64,000 bases of DNA from Echinarachnius parma (GCA_037951105.1 JBAMJV010007378.1:34949-98948); one strand, 5' to 3'; numbered from the stretch's first letter, positions 37,101-52,100 are shown. The notes: generated from the sequence alone by a model not told the origin. A program made the numbers and translations.

Positions 37101-40100
37101 ATTTAAAAATGGTATTTGGGTCAATCCACGTCAAATCAACCAATTTTCAGACATTTTGTCACCCGACCCCCTTCGATTTTGCTAAAATTCGCACCAATTG
37201 TTCCCCCAAGTGTCTGACGGAAAACCCCAAAATTTTTTGCCCCGAAGTCATTCGGTTGCTAAGTTACGGCCGCGCCTAGCAACCAATGTGCGGTCAAACC
37301 CTTTCTTCTTTAACATTTTGGCCATTTTTGATTATCTGCTGTAGCTAAAATTGAAAAGCCAGAGCTCTCATTGTCTGGAAATTGGAAGAACTTTGTCATC
37401 TCTACAAGATGTATTCATTATGTCGCGGGTCGAGTTTTCGTTTTCGCGTACGAGGTCACCGAAAATGGCTTTAAGCGAAAAATTAAAGTTTTTTTAAGCA
37501 TGTTTGGATGCCCATAGCTTAAAAATTAATAGATATTTTGCTCTAATCTTTTAGAGTATTAAAGACCTTCACTTCCTTTACAGATAAAAAAAAAAATGAG
37601 CGTGATTGTTCAAGTCGTTTTCGAGTAAAGCGCCCTCAAAGTTTGGATTTTTCAAAAATGTACCAAGTTCAAGGTCAAAGGTCACCCTTAGTCCAATCCG
37701 GGATCTTCACCAATTTTTGTGTACTGACAGATATTTACCTATATTTTCAGGGGTTACCAAAGAAATTTTGCTACCGGAACGTTTAATGGCTTAATTACGC
37801 TAACGAAAATGGTCGTAAACAACCCGAAATACTCAAAATTGCCATATAATTGGCTTTAGGGCATATTTTGTATCTCTCTCACACGCAATACAAAAGTTTA
37901 TAAATACTGTTCTTCAGGGAATTGGCAGACATTCACCTATATTTTCATGGGTTAGCCAAAAAAAATTGCTACCGGAACGTTTAACGGCTTATTTACACTG
38001 ACGAAAATGGTCGTAAACACACTGTAACATGTTAAATCGCCATATTACGGGCTTTAGGGCATAGTTTGAATCTCTCTCACACGCAATAGAAAACGTTATA
38101 AATACTGTTCTTCAGGGAATTGGCAGACATTCACCTATATTTTCATGGGTTAGCCAAAAAAAATTGCTACCGGAACGTTTAACGGCTTATTTACACTGAC
38201 GAAAATGGTCGTAAACACACAGTAACGTGTTAAATAGCCATATAATTGGCTTCAGGGCATATTTTGAATCCTTCTCACACGCTATACAAAAGTTTATAAA
38301 TACTGTTCTTCAGGGAATTGGCAGACATTCACCTATATTTTCAGGGGTTAGCAACAAAAAATTGCTACCGGAACGTTTAACGGCTTATTTACACTGACGA
38401 AAATGGTCGTAAACACACTGAAACGTGTTAAATAGCCATATTACAGGCTTTAGGTCATATTTTGAATCCTTCTCACACGCAATACAAAAGTTTATAAATA
38501 CTGTTCTTCAGGGAATTGGCAGACATTCACCTATATTTTCATGGGTTAGCAAAAAAAAATTGCTACCGGAACGTTTAACGGCTTATTTACACTGAAGAAA
38601 ATGCTCGTAAACACACTGAAACGTGTTAAATAGCCATATTACGGGCTTTAGGGCATATTTTGAATCTTTCTCACACGCAATACAAAAGTTTATAAATACT
38701 GTTCTTCAGGGAATTGGCAGACATTCACCTATATTTTCATGGGTTAGCAAAAAAAATTTGCTACCGGAACGTTTAACGGCTTATAAATAACTGACGAAAA
38801 TGGTCGTAAACACACTGTAACATGTTAAATCGCCATATTACGGGATTTAGGGCATACAGTTTGAATCTCTCTCACACGCAATATAAAACGTTATAAATAC
38901 TTTTCTTCAGGGAATTGGCAGACATTCACCTATATTTTCATGGGTTAGCAAAAAAAAATTGCTACCGGAACCATTAACGGCTTATTTACACCAGTTGACG
39001 AAAATGGTCGTAAACACACAGTACTGTTTACGACCATTTTCGTCAGTGTAAATAAGCCGTTAAACGTTCCGGTAGCAATTTTTTTTTGCTAACCCATGAA
39101 AATATAGGTGAATGTCTGCCAATTCCCTGAAGAACAGTATTTATAACGTTTTCTATTGCGTGTGAGAGAGATTCAAACTATGCCCTAAAGCCCGTAATAT
39201 GGCGATTTAACATGTTACAGTGTGTTTACAACCATTTTCGTCAGTGTAAATAAGCCGTTAAACGTTCCGGTAGCAATTTTTTTTTGCTAACCCATGAAAA
39301 TATAGGTGAATGTCTGCCAATTCCCTGAAGAACAGTATTTATAAACTTTTATATTGCGTGTGAGAGAGATTCAAAATATGCCCTAAAGCCCGTAATATGG
39401 CTATTTAACACGTTTCAGTGTGTTTACGACCATTTTCGTCAGTGTAAATAAGCCGTTAAATGTTCAGGTAGCAATTTTGTTTTGCTAACCCATGAAAATA
39501 TAGGTGAATGTCTGCCAATTCCCTGAAGAACAGTATTTATAAACTTTTGTATTGCGTGTGAGAAAGATTCAAAATATGCCCTAAAGCCCGTAATATGGCT
39601 ATTTAACACGTTTCAGTGTGTTTACGACCATTTTTGTCAGTGTAAATAAGCCGTTAAACGTTCCGGTAGCAATTTTTTTTTGCTAACCCATGAAAATATA
39701 GGTGAATGTCTGCCAATTCCCTGAAGAACAGTATTTATAAACTTTTGTATAGCGTGTGAGAAGGATTCAAAATATGCCCTAAAGCCCGTAATATGGCTAT
39801 TTAACACGTTTCAGTGTGTTTACGACCATTATCGTCAGTGTAAATAAGCCGTAGAACGTTCCGGTAGCAATTTTTTGTTGCTAACCCCTGAAAATATAGG
39901 TGAATGTCTGCCAATTCCCTGAAGAACAGTATTTATAAACTTTTGTACTGCGTGTGAGAGAGATTCAAAATATGCCCTAAAGCCAATTATATGGCTATTT
40001 AACACGTTACTGTGTGTTTACGACCATTTTCGTCAGTGTAAATAAGCCGTTAAACGTTCCGTTAGCAATTTTTTTTTGCTAACCCATGAAAATATAGGTG

Positions 40101-43100
40101 AATGTCTGCCAATTCCCTGAAGAACAGTATTTATAAACTTTTATATTGCGTGTGAGAGAGATTCAAAATATGCCCTAAAGCCAATTATATGGCTATTTAA
40201 CACGTTTCAGTGTGTTTACGACCATTTTCGTCAGTGTAAATAAGCCGTTAAACGTTCCGGTAGCAATTTTTTTTTGCTAACCCATGAAAATATAGGTGAA
40301 TGTCTGCCAATTCCCTGAAGAACAGTATTTATAAACTTTTGTATTGCGTGTGAGAGAGATACAAAATATGGCCTAAAGCCAATTATATGGCAATTTTGAG
40401 TATTTCGGGTTGTTTACGACCATTTTCGTTAGCGTAATTAAGCCATTAAACGTTCCGGTAGCAAAATTTCTTTGGTAACCCCTGAAAATATAGGTAAATA
40501 TCTGTCAGTACACAAAAATTGGTGAAGATCCCGGATTGGACTAAGGGTGACCTTTGACCTTGAACTTAGTGCATTTTTGAAAAATCCAAACTTTGAGGGC
40601 GCTTTACTCGAAAACGACTTGAACAATCACGCTCATTTTTTTTTTTATCTGTAAAGGAAGTGAAGGTCTTTAATACTCTAAAAGATTAGAGCAAAATATC
40701 TATTAATTTTTAAGCTATGGGCATCCAAACATGCTTAAAAAAACTTTAATTTTTCGCTTAAAGCCATTTTCGGTGACCTCGTACACGAAAACGAAAACTC
40801 TACCCGCGACATAATGAATACATCTTGTAGAGATGACAAAGTTCTTCCAATTTCCAGACAATGAGAGCTCTGGCTTTTCAATTTTAGCTACAGCAGATAA
40901 TCAAATATGGCCAAAATTGTAAAGAAGAAACGGTTTGACCGCGCATTGGTTGCTAGGCGCGGCCGTAACTTAGCAACCGAATGACTTCGGGGCAAAAAAT
41001 TTCGGGGTTTTCCGTCAGACACTTGGGGGAACAATTGGTGCGAATTTTAGCGAAATCGAAGGGGGTCGGGTGACACCCACCGGTTGATTTGACGTGGATT
41101 GACCCATTTACAAGTACATGATCCATACATGTAAACTCTAGTTGATTGACAAAATCATTCATTGAATCAATGAGAAGTAATACATGTCTAATTAATAAGG
41201 GAGTTCGTAGTTAGCCCATGGAGCAACGGACGTAACCAGGTTTTCGGAAGATTGTACCAAAATTTACGCTTTACGCGTACGTTTACGGCACAGCCTGTGA
41301 CGCACGCATTTAAAGTACAGGAGCTCTATGCAGAATTTCCGCGTGCGTGCGTGAATTCTCCTTGTGTTTCATTACGTTTGAAAGACCTGACCAAAAAAAA
41401 ACTCACCTTAATCCTAAAATATTTAAAATTGAATTAATGTAACCATTCATTTTAATTTTCAAACTTGAAGCAGGCTAAAAAAAAAAAAAATTGAATAAAA
41501 ATCACATCTTTGCCCGTTTTCAACACTTAAAAGAAAACAGTACACACAAATCTACGTATGGGGCCTTTGCGATTTCAATAAAAGCCCAGATACGAACGTT
41601 GACATTTTTGTTAAAATCCGAAAATAAATAGAAAAAATAAATTAAAAAAAATCAGTCTTATGTATATGAGATGTCTATTATGATTAATTCAGAAAAACAT
41701 TTATGACTTCGAGCCAAATTTCCCGTGAAAACATGTTTCCAATGTGACAATAATTGCACGAAAGGTCCATAGAACAACACACAAAATCAATGACTTCCGG
41801 GTACAATCTTGGTAAATAAATTTTCGTCTCAGAAATTGGCGCATGCGCAGTTTGTAAGTACGAACTCCCTTATTCCTGAATGTTGAATGACATTGTAATT
41901 TTGTCAGAGCAACTACCAACTGGTTTTAATACTTTGTACATTAACATAACTTTTTTCCAGTTTGAAAGTTTTTTCCTTCTATTTATTCATGTATTTTCTG
42001 TGCTCAGCATTATATGCCTACTTTGTTAAGTTGCTTGTCATATTGTTAATAGTAATAGAGAGTATCATGTCATGTTTTTTCCCCCCATAGATTCAAAGGG
42101 ACATCACTGAAGGGCAAGAAATACAAGCCGCTGTTCCCTTACTTTGCAAAGGTATGAATTCTAGGAACTTTTTACCTCCTGAATACAATGCTATAAAAGA
42201 AGGTCTGGCTCATTACTAACGTTTTGTGACAATGATAGAGTAACCATGTTGTCAGCATGTACTTGAGAGAAAGAGCATATACATTATATATTTTTAATAA
42301 TGAAAAATAATAAATTACATTTATATAGCACTTAATACTGTGTTTCATTATTATTACCCTTAGTCATAAGGTACAGTCAAACCCGAACAATTATCTTGCG
42401 CACCTTCTCAACTCCCTGGGGAGCATACTAGCCCAGTTGCCCAACAGGCGCTGAACGCTAATTAACACCTGACCAAGTACCCACATTTAATGTACTTACA
42501 TAGTTATTTTTAGGTCTTTTACTTTCTTGGTGTTTTACTAGGGAATGATTCCTAAGTATTTACTTTTACTTGCATATTTTAAACTCTTTACTATCATATT
42601 TATGTTTTTCATACGTAATAAAGAGCTATTTACTATGAGTTGCCTATTTCACCAGATTCCCTGGCTTTACCATTGACATTTTTTTTTTAACAAACCGAAG
42701 GAAAAAAATCTTGCTAATCCATTTTGGGTGTTCGATTAAGAAATTCAATATCAATTGTAATCTTTTACTTTTTAGCTGAAAGAGACGGGTGCCTTCAAGA
42801 TTGTGACAGATGGCTACGTTACCGATGACAGTGGTACCGGTGTGGTTCATCAGGCTGCATACTTCGGCCAGGTACCAAGTTCTCCTTTGTGCTTTTCTTC
42901 ACACTATTGCTCTTCTTTAATACACCTCACACACCTTTGCAGTCAGTTGAATTCTTTGTTAGTTTATTCATCAAAATTGCCTCAAAAGTCCATACAATGG
43001 ACTTTATTCATCAGAAAATAAGTAAATGATTTACATAATATCAAAAATAATATCGCTAGTGATATTCGTTTGTCTCGCAATGTATGGTCAATAAGGAATC

Positions 43101-46100
43101 TAAAAGATCACAACGTTTTGTGCGCCGCTGCAACACTTTGTCAAGTGATATAATATAATGTAAGCAATCGTGTTTTATACTCATCGGGCGGCTCCAACCG
43201 CACTATCTTGCATGTTCCACATTTTATGGATATTTACCATGAAATGCCATAATAAGTTGTACAGATAGCTTGTGAAAGGAATGTTGATGTACTGTATGTT
43301 CGTGAGTTATAGATAATTATAAAATAGTGCTGGGCCTGCCCTGAATAAAATATAAATGTCATAATATTTTCAGTATGAACTTATTTTGAACTTTGACCTT
43401 TGACCTCACAACACCTAGGATGATTACAGAGTGTGCATGGAGCATGGGGTCATCACCAAGGAGATGGTTGTCTGTCCGGTGGACGCCAGCGGCCGCTTCA
43501 CCAGCGAGGTCACAGACTTTGCAGGACAGTATGTCAAGGTCAGTCGTATCATCGTAAACCGGTCCAGGGCCCTGTTGCAGAAAGAGTTGCAATCGATTGT
43601 AAAGTCACAATTAATTGCAAGTCAGATCATGTGACTAAATGCACAAGTCTGATTGGTTCAAATGTGCATATTTTCTGACTGGCAAATAATTGGAACTTTA
43701 CAATTTGTGCAACAGGGCCTTGGACTATTTTCAGCTACACTTAAGCTGGGATCTATAGATCTACACATGATATATCAAAGTCAAATGGTCTTAAATGGGT
43801 TTGTTCTCGGGTTTTATCATCTGAAAGAGCTTTACATATAAATGTGTATACTGTCTTGTGCTATGTCTAACCCTTTTATTAACCCTTTCCATTCAAGATT
43901 CTGAAATCCCCATAGACTTTGTACATAGCCCACCCGATTCCATGTAAGCAACAGGTTAAATATTGAACTATTTGAAAAGTAAAAATATTACAAAATTATG
44001 TATATTGGATAATAATAGAAAGTTCTTCAAGAGATGGTATCACATTGGATATTATACATTGAAATATATCTCTGAAAGTGTCAATGACACTCTTATAGCC
44101 ATTATTAATGTTATCATTCAAAGTCAAAGTAGTAGTCTAGAATTAGAAAGTAGTTGTAGTAGTATAGTTGATTGTTCAGAGTGTTGTACTTTTTGATGTA
44201 ATTATTGACATCCTGTATGTAAATTTCCTACTAATAATTGTTAAATTCAGGATGCTGACAAGCAGATCATCAAGATGCTGAAGACGCTAGGTCGTCTGGT
44301 GGACAGCAGCACCTGCAAGCATAGCTACCCGTTCTGCTGGCGCTCAGACACACCCCTCATCTACAAGGCTGTTCCCAGCTGGTTCATCCGTGTAGAGCCA
44401 ATCGTAGACCGGCTGCTTGCCAACAACCAGCAGACCTACTGGTATGTGGCATACATTCTCTATCATTAGTATTGATAAAGTAATTGTTACGAAAATTAGG
44501 ATTAGGAGTATTATGCTGATGATGCTGACGACGACGGTGAAGGGTTATGTCAACAACCAGCAGATGTACTGACATATTCAGGTTTAAAAGATCATGATGG
44601 ATATGATAATGAAGAAGATGAGGATGGTGGTGGTGGTGGTGGCGGTGTTAGTGGTAAAAGTAGTGATGGTGGTAATAATGATTGTGATTGTAACTAATTG
44701 ATTTATGGTTATGATGTTTGTTTGACAATTAAAAAAAAAAAATTTCAAACATAGGGAAACTGACTAGAAATATATAATATTAATACAAAATGAGCAGAGA
44801 AAATATTTTTTTCTGGGATTCGAACTCGAGACATCCAGATTGCTAGGCCGGTACTCTACCAACTGAGCTATAGAAAGCCCTTATGCTGTGTTCTTTCCTG
44901 AAAACCTTTAGTTTTAAATGCTTGTGTTGGTCAGAAGCTATTATAAACCTGACACTAAGCTCAGCTGGTTGAGCACCGGTCTAGCAATCTGGAGGTCTGG
45001 GGGTCGAATCCCGGAGAAACCCTATTTTCTTTGCTCATTTTCATTTACATTATTTTATTATCAGGGTATTGTTGTTATTGTTCATGACAGGATTCTAGAC
45101 TTTGAGGAGAACTGGCTTTGTGAAATGCATGGTTAGGCAATATCTAAAAAGCAGCAGTTTGTTTTAACCCCAATTCCTGCATTGAATAGCAAATCTTCTA
45201 TTTCTTTTATTGCAAATGATTATTTTGTCTAGAATCTGGAAATTCCAGGGTCCCCGAGTTTGTGAAGGAGAAGCTTTTTGCCAACTGGCTTTGGGATACC
45301 CATGAATAACCAATCTCCAGGAACCGGTACTGGTAAACCCCCATTCCATCTCTCAGTCGGTGAATTGCTTCTTGTTTTGCTCAAGTTTATATTTGTCTTT
45401 TTCTTGAATCTGTATAAACACAGGGTCCCAGAAGCGTTTTGCCAACTGGCTTCGGGATGCCCATGACGGATGGGTCTCTAGGAACCGGTACTGTGGAACC
45501 CCCATCATCTCTGAGTCAGTGAATCTGCAGTATCTTGTATTGATCAAGTTCATTGTTAATTGTTCTTTTTCTTGAATCTGGAAAACACAGGGTCCCAGAG
45601 TTTGTGAAGGAGAAGCGTTTTGCCAACTGGCTTCGGGATGCCCATGACTGGGCGGTCTCTAGGAACCGGTACTGGGGGACCCCGATCCCTCTGTGGGTGA
45701 GTGAGGATCTGCAGGAGATCGTCTGCATTGGATCCATCCAGGAGCTCAAGGAACTCACCGGGGTGGAGATTACTGACCTTCACAGGGAACAGTAAGTTTA
45801 TCCATTCAGGAAAACAATTTTTTTGAAAGAAACTTTACTACCAACCTGGTTCAAAATAGAGCCCCAAAAACATGAGCATCAGCAAACTTTTTCCTGCGTG
45901 TAATTTTGAGATTCATACGGCTTTATAAGTCCTATAAAGCGTAAAATCTTGTAACATAGCAACATGTGTATACTTCAATAAAAAATAGCTGGCTCCTAAT
46001 TTTGATTTTCTTTTTGGTGAAAATTTGACCACAAAAATGCAAATTTTGAGAGAATGTCGTCAATATTTTGCTTTCTTAAAAGTGCATAGACAAAGCACAC

Positions 46101-49100
46101 ATACAACCATGACTCGCACGCTCAATTGCCGCTTTTACTTATTTGACCTTGTTACCTGATACTTCCATTTTCTCCATACACTTACCGTGCACTGGCTTAT
46201 AGCAGCCAGCTTGCATATAGTGGCCACCATAATTGATCCCCTGCAGAGAAATAAGAAATTCAATGTTAAGGAACCTATCTACATTGCTCGCTTTTCTTGT
46301 TCTTCCCTTAGGTGGTCTTTATACACAAGTTTGACTGTACCTTTTATTTTCCCCATTCTAGTGTTGATAAGTTGACAATCCCATCGAAGCGTCCAGGCAT
46401 GCCACCGCTGCGTCGTGTCTCTGAGGTGTTTGACTGCTGGTTTGAGAGTGGTAGTATGCCCTACGCCCAGATGCACTACCCCTTTGAGAACAAGAAGGAG
46501 TTTGAGGACAGCTTCCCGGCAAACTTCATTGCAGAGGGCATCGACCAGACCAGAGGATGGTAAGGAAAAACACATTAGATCAGTTATATAATACCAACAA
46601 AAGCAATCCGGAGGTCTCGGTTTTGAAAACTGAGGAAGCTCATTTTCATTTAGATCAGAGCTATGCTGAAAACTGCATGATAATCTCCTTCTGAAAGGAA
46701 AAAGCACTTCAAATGTTAGTTTTATCTAAAGTAAGAAATTACAAACAGTAAATTTCTGTAACTTTACCAAGAGAAAGTTGATATATTGCTAAATGCTGGT
46801 TGGAGACAAAAACATTTGGGAGTGCAACCACTCAGTTTAATAACTACTGACAGTTATCCTGAAAATAACCTAGAAAAGGAAACGTTTATAACACATTTGT
46901 TTGATTTGAAAGAAATAAACCATCCTTTAAGTTTTACATTTATTGAGCTATTGACAGCTCTTTTTGACAAGCCTCTCTGTTCGAGGAACCTCATTGTCAA
47001 CGGGCTGGTGTTTGACTTTGATGGATAGAAGATGAGCAAGAGAAATAAGAACTAACGTGAATGTTGGTATCAATAACCTGGTGACCTTTGATCTTTGACC
47101 CTATCACTGAACAAACTGTTCTACCTAACTTCCTTATCACAGGTTCTACACCCTGATTGTGCTGTCCACTGCTCTGTTTGATAAGCCTCCGTTCCAGAAC
47201 CTCATCGTCAACGGTCTGGTGCTTGCCTCAGATGGGCAGAAGATGAGCAAGAGGAAGAAGAACTACCCTGATCCCCTCAACGTTGTGGACAAGTTTGGTG
47301 CAGATGCACTCAGGTAAGGCTTTCTTATTTATTTATTTAAACATTCATTCATTCATTCATTCATTCATTCATTCATTCATTCATTCATTCATTCATTCAT
47401 TCATTCATTCATTCATTCATTCATTCATTCATTCATTCATTCATTCATTCATTCATTCATTCATTCATTCATTCATTCATTCATTCATTCATTCATTCAT
47501 TCATTCATTCATTCATACATACAATTCATTCATTTATGTATTTATTTATTATTTATTCAAAACAAATATATACATGTGGACCTGCTTTACAAGAAAGCCC
47601 TGCAACATTAAAACAACCACAGTTTGCAAAGTAAATCAAGAATATTATCCTATATTATATATTATATTAGAGCATGAAGCGAAAGCATTTTGTATATTAA
47701 CTCCAACTCTGTGTTTTTGCTGCTAGATTGTACCTGATCAACTCGCCTGTTGTGCGTGCAGAAAGTCTTCGGTTCCAAGAGACAGGAGTGCGTGATGTAC
47801 TGAAGGACATCTTCCTACCGTGGTTCAACGCATACCGTTTCCTCATGCAGAACGTGGAGAGACATCAGAGGGTGAGAAACAGTAACCTCCCTCAATTCCA
47901 TTCACCAAGATAAAACGGGAAGAAAAGAAGTTATTCTTGAAAAATATGGAGGAATAAGTTTTCAATATGGTTATCTACATGTATCTATTGCATTATTGTT
48001 AAAAACATATCAATAATGTAGGCTTTGGAAAAGCATCCTGACTTTTCAGGTATCACAAATTGGAAGGTTTTTGGGGGTCAATTTTATTCTTCTAAAAACG
48101 TACCTTTATTTTGATAAAATTGTCTTAATGAGTGAAGAAGAAAACTAAGATATTAAACAGATATTTTGACGGTGGGGTTGATAATGTCCCATTGAGTTAT
48201 TATTGATTTGTATGTGTCTCTGATATTGAGAGGTGTTAATGCTTCTTTTGTACATATTTATATTTGCTATGTATGTTCATCCCGCAGGAAGAGAATGCAG
48301 TGTTCCTGCACAACGAGGCAAGTTTCCAGCCGACTGATAACATCATGGATCGCTGGATCCTCTCCTTCACTCAGTCTCTCACCAAGTTCTTTCACACGGA
48401 GATGTCTGGTGAGTGATGTTAGACATTGATAATAATAATAACAACAACAACAGCAATAACAATAATAGTAAATAATAATAATAATAGGATCGATTAATAT
48501 GGCACCTAATATGATACATTATCATCTCACAGTGCTTTACTATTACCCGGTCAATAGAATACAATGCCAGCCCCCACACATTGTGTGCACCATCTCCACT
48601 CCCTGGGGAGCATTCCTTCTAAGCGGCTCATGGGCATTGAGAAGATCATTCACATAAAGGCTTTCACCTCCTACTGTGTCCCAATTTATGCATCTGGGTA
48701 CAGAGCATCAATAGTGGATCAATTGTCTTGCTGAAGGACAAATGCAGTGGGCATTCATAGGGTTCGAACTCTGGATCTCATGATTAAAAAATGCACGCTC
48801 TACCAATCTTGCCATACCACTATAATGATAATGATAATTAAAAATATGAATAACGATAGGCATTCATCCATTTTACATTATATCCCTACATCTGACATGT
48901 AGAGGAATTCGTGAAGGAATAAAAGTTTATAAGTTAAGTTTCAGGAACATGTAACATGAGATTGAAAATGAATCTCTGCTTTTCTTGAGATGTTGGCATT
49001 AAACAATTAATATACCGAAATATGATGTCCATAACACATTATCCCTTATTTGAGTGCTTACATAATGTATACCTCACTACCTCAATGTTTTCTTGCATGC

Positions 49101-52100
49101 CTATTCTTTGCTTGCTTTTTTAGCCTACCGATTGTACACAGTGGTGCCCAGGCTGGTCAAGTTTGTGGACATGCTGACCAACTGGTACGTCCGGTCAAAC
49201 AGGAAGAGACTGAAGGTAAGCTGGTTAGTTTTTGAAAGGATCTAGTAACTTTGTTGACATGTGAAAAAAGTGCTGAATGGTTGATAAAATGTATATTGTT
49301 GTGATCTGATATGTCTACTGAGTAATATTACAAAAATTCACGTCCAATTGATGTTATATGGCTTTTAGACTACCAGAAACAATTTCTTCATAGGATATAA
49401 TCAAAGTAAATATAATCAGAAAATTAAACATATTTTGCAAAATGGTCTGTTAACCAAGCCTCCACACTAACTTTTTTTCTACATACCCATTCGGTCGAGT
49501 AAAATCATAAATGTTCATTTTACTTGCCCGAACAGAACATTTACTTGCCTGGAAAAACAATGTGGACAAAAAATAATTGTGCTACTTGCAGGTAGCTCAA
49601 TCTGATTGGCAAATTTCTCTCGATGAGATTTGCACGCAAGGAATTTTCTCAAACCAAACTAGACCGTTTATGAAATTACCTTTCAGGAGTGTTCCTGAAA
49701 ATGATTGGGATGGGATCTATAGAGAATGCATGTCAAATCGTCATCATTTGGTTTAAATGAGAACTATTTTGTTCTTTCTCTCTATGCTAGGGTGAGGGTG
49801 GATTGCAGGACTGCCAGGGTGCACTACACGCTCTCTTCAGCGTGCTCTTCACTATGGTTCGCGTCATGTCACCGTTCACCCCGTTCCTCTCCGAGCACAT
49901 GTATCAGAATCTTCGTCACCTGGCGGACTCTCCCGCTTCAGAGGCACAGCAAGACACTCGCAGTGTGCACTTCCTCATGCAGCCAAAGGCCAGGTTAGTA
50001 TCTTAAATCCTGTGGTATGGAAGCTTATTTACAGTAAACTGCTTGAGGGCTTCCACATTATTTTTCTCTGACATTTGTGTGATGTGTCACCTTGCATTTC
50101 CTGACCGAGTACAAATAACAGAACCTGTGCCACCTTTCAGTAAGTGAAACAATTCAAAGTCAAGTTGATAATTGAGCTAAAAGAAGAAGAACACTACTGA
50201 GTACTGACTGGATTGTCTGGTATGCAGGCACCAACACTCAAGAAGACTTTGAGATTACAATGAATAAATTGAAGCCAAATCATAATTCATATTAAAGCTT
50301 TTTTTTTAATACAGGAAGGACTTGATTAACAATAGTATCAAGTCAGCTGTAACTAAAATACAAACCGTTCATGAGCTGGCAAGAATGAATCGTGAGCTTG
50401 TTACCATCCTAATATGAAAAATATATATCAAATAAAATATGAAAAATTGTTGACTGTTTTGTCTGTATTGCAGGGAGGACTTGATCGATAGTAGCATCGA
50501 GTCTGCGGTCACCAACATGCAAGCGGTCATTGAGTTGGCACGAGTGATCCGTGACCGAGTGACCATGCCAACCAAGTACCCACTGAAGGAGGTTGTGGTC
50601 ATCAACCCGAGCCAGGAATGCTTGGACGATGTTAGGTCTCTGGAGAAGTACATCATTGAGGTAAGTTACATCAGAATTTGATTTCCTCAAACTTGTAGCA
50701 GTGATTGTCTGTATGTAAAGATCCTTTGATCTTTACCTTTATATCACCGGATGAGAAAGAGAAGGGCCCTAGTATAAAGTTTCTTCCTATTTGTTTAGTA
50801 GTAATTCAGAGATAATCAAACCCTCTTAAATTTTTGATAAATATTTCAACAATAAGAAATAATTGTTAACTGAAAATTTTGCTTCACATAAAGGGAGCCC
50901 TAATCTACAAGGTGGTATGCATAACTCAATTTAGCCAAATTTGACTTTACGTCCTTATCACCCTCACCTGACAATACATTATATTTATCTTGTATTAAAA
51001 GCAGTTAGCATTCTCCTAAAAAGCAACTTCAAGGTCATATTCTTGTTCTCTATTCAATATATTCATGTATGTATTTCAACATAATTTGTCATTGTTTTTA
51101 TCGATGAATCCCAGGAGCTGAATGTACGCAAGGTGACGACCTCACAGGACAAGGGCAAGTACCACGTCAACCTTCATGCCGAACCAGATCACATGATCTT
51201 GGGCAAGCGGCTGAAGGGTGACTTCAAGCGTGTGACAGCGGGCATCCAGAAGCTGACCGACGCTCAGCTGCAGGCATATGTGGCGTCGGGTCAGATTGAG
51301 GTCGAGGGTCACCAGCTTGGCAAGGATGACCTGAGACTGAGCTACGCCCTGGGCGAGTCGTCGGAGTCTTCGCAGTACCAGGCACACTCTGATGGAAAGG
51401 TACGTTGCAGGCCTTGGATTATGAACCCATTCCAGACTGCTTCAATTTAGTATAACCAGCTTTCTCCATTGACCTGTTTAAATCAAATACTTATCAAATA
51501 TAATTCAATAATTCTGAGTGCTTGTCGCCTAATCATTTCAGTCTTTCTGCTTAGCAGTTTGTAATGAATGCCAATGAATTAGAAAGCACAAGTGTAACGT
51601 GCATTTCCTTTTTAGTTATTTTGAATGATTGATAATCGTACCATAAAGAATAGCTGAAAAAGAATTTGTAGACACCATATGGTCCTTCTATGTCAAGAAA
51701 TGTCTTTTCACTAGTGACAATTCATGTAATGTTATCATATTTATTTTATTTCTCTTTACTAGATCCTAGTTCTGCTTGATGTCACTCCGGACCAGTCCAT
51801 GTTGGATGAAGGGGTGGCCAGAGAGGTCATCAACCGCATCCAGAAACTGAGGAAAAAGGTATGACGACCGATCAACATTTTCAAGTTCAGTTTAAATGTG
51901 CATAAATGCAGTTATTTAGCATTTAGAAAGTGTGTGTGTCATCCAGCATTTTACATTTGAGAAATAAATGCAAGATTTAATTATGGAAAAGCATCAACTT
52001 TTTGCTGAATAAAGCAATGCTGTTTGTCACTGAGTTTTGTTTATTCAGTATTCCAACTCTCTGCATAAATTGAGAAACATCTATGATTGTGAGGTAAGAT

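Noticed and set aside
37606-40626. Paired 62-codon frames on opposite strands
   Set aside because: They are mirror images produced by the arms of the 4-kb palindrome, with no independent coding evidence.
44813-44880. Functional tRNA-Ala (AGC) gene
   Set aside because: Box A, box B and an anticodon-like loop are visible, but the acceptor stem does not pair and a SINE tail follows.
47283-47726. 147-codon frame of HSFI repeats
   Set aside because: It is the ATTC microsatellite in an intron, started by the end of IARS1 exon 13 in a wrong frame.
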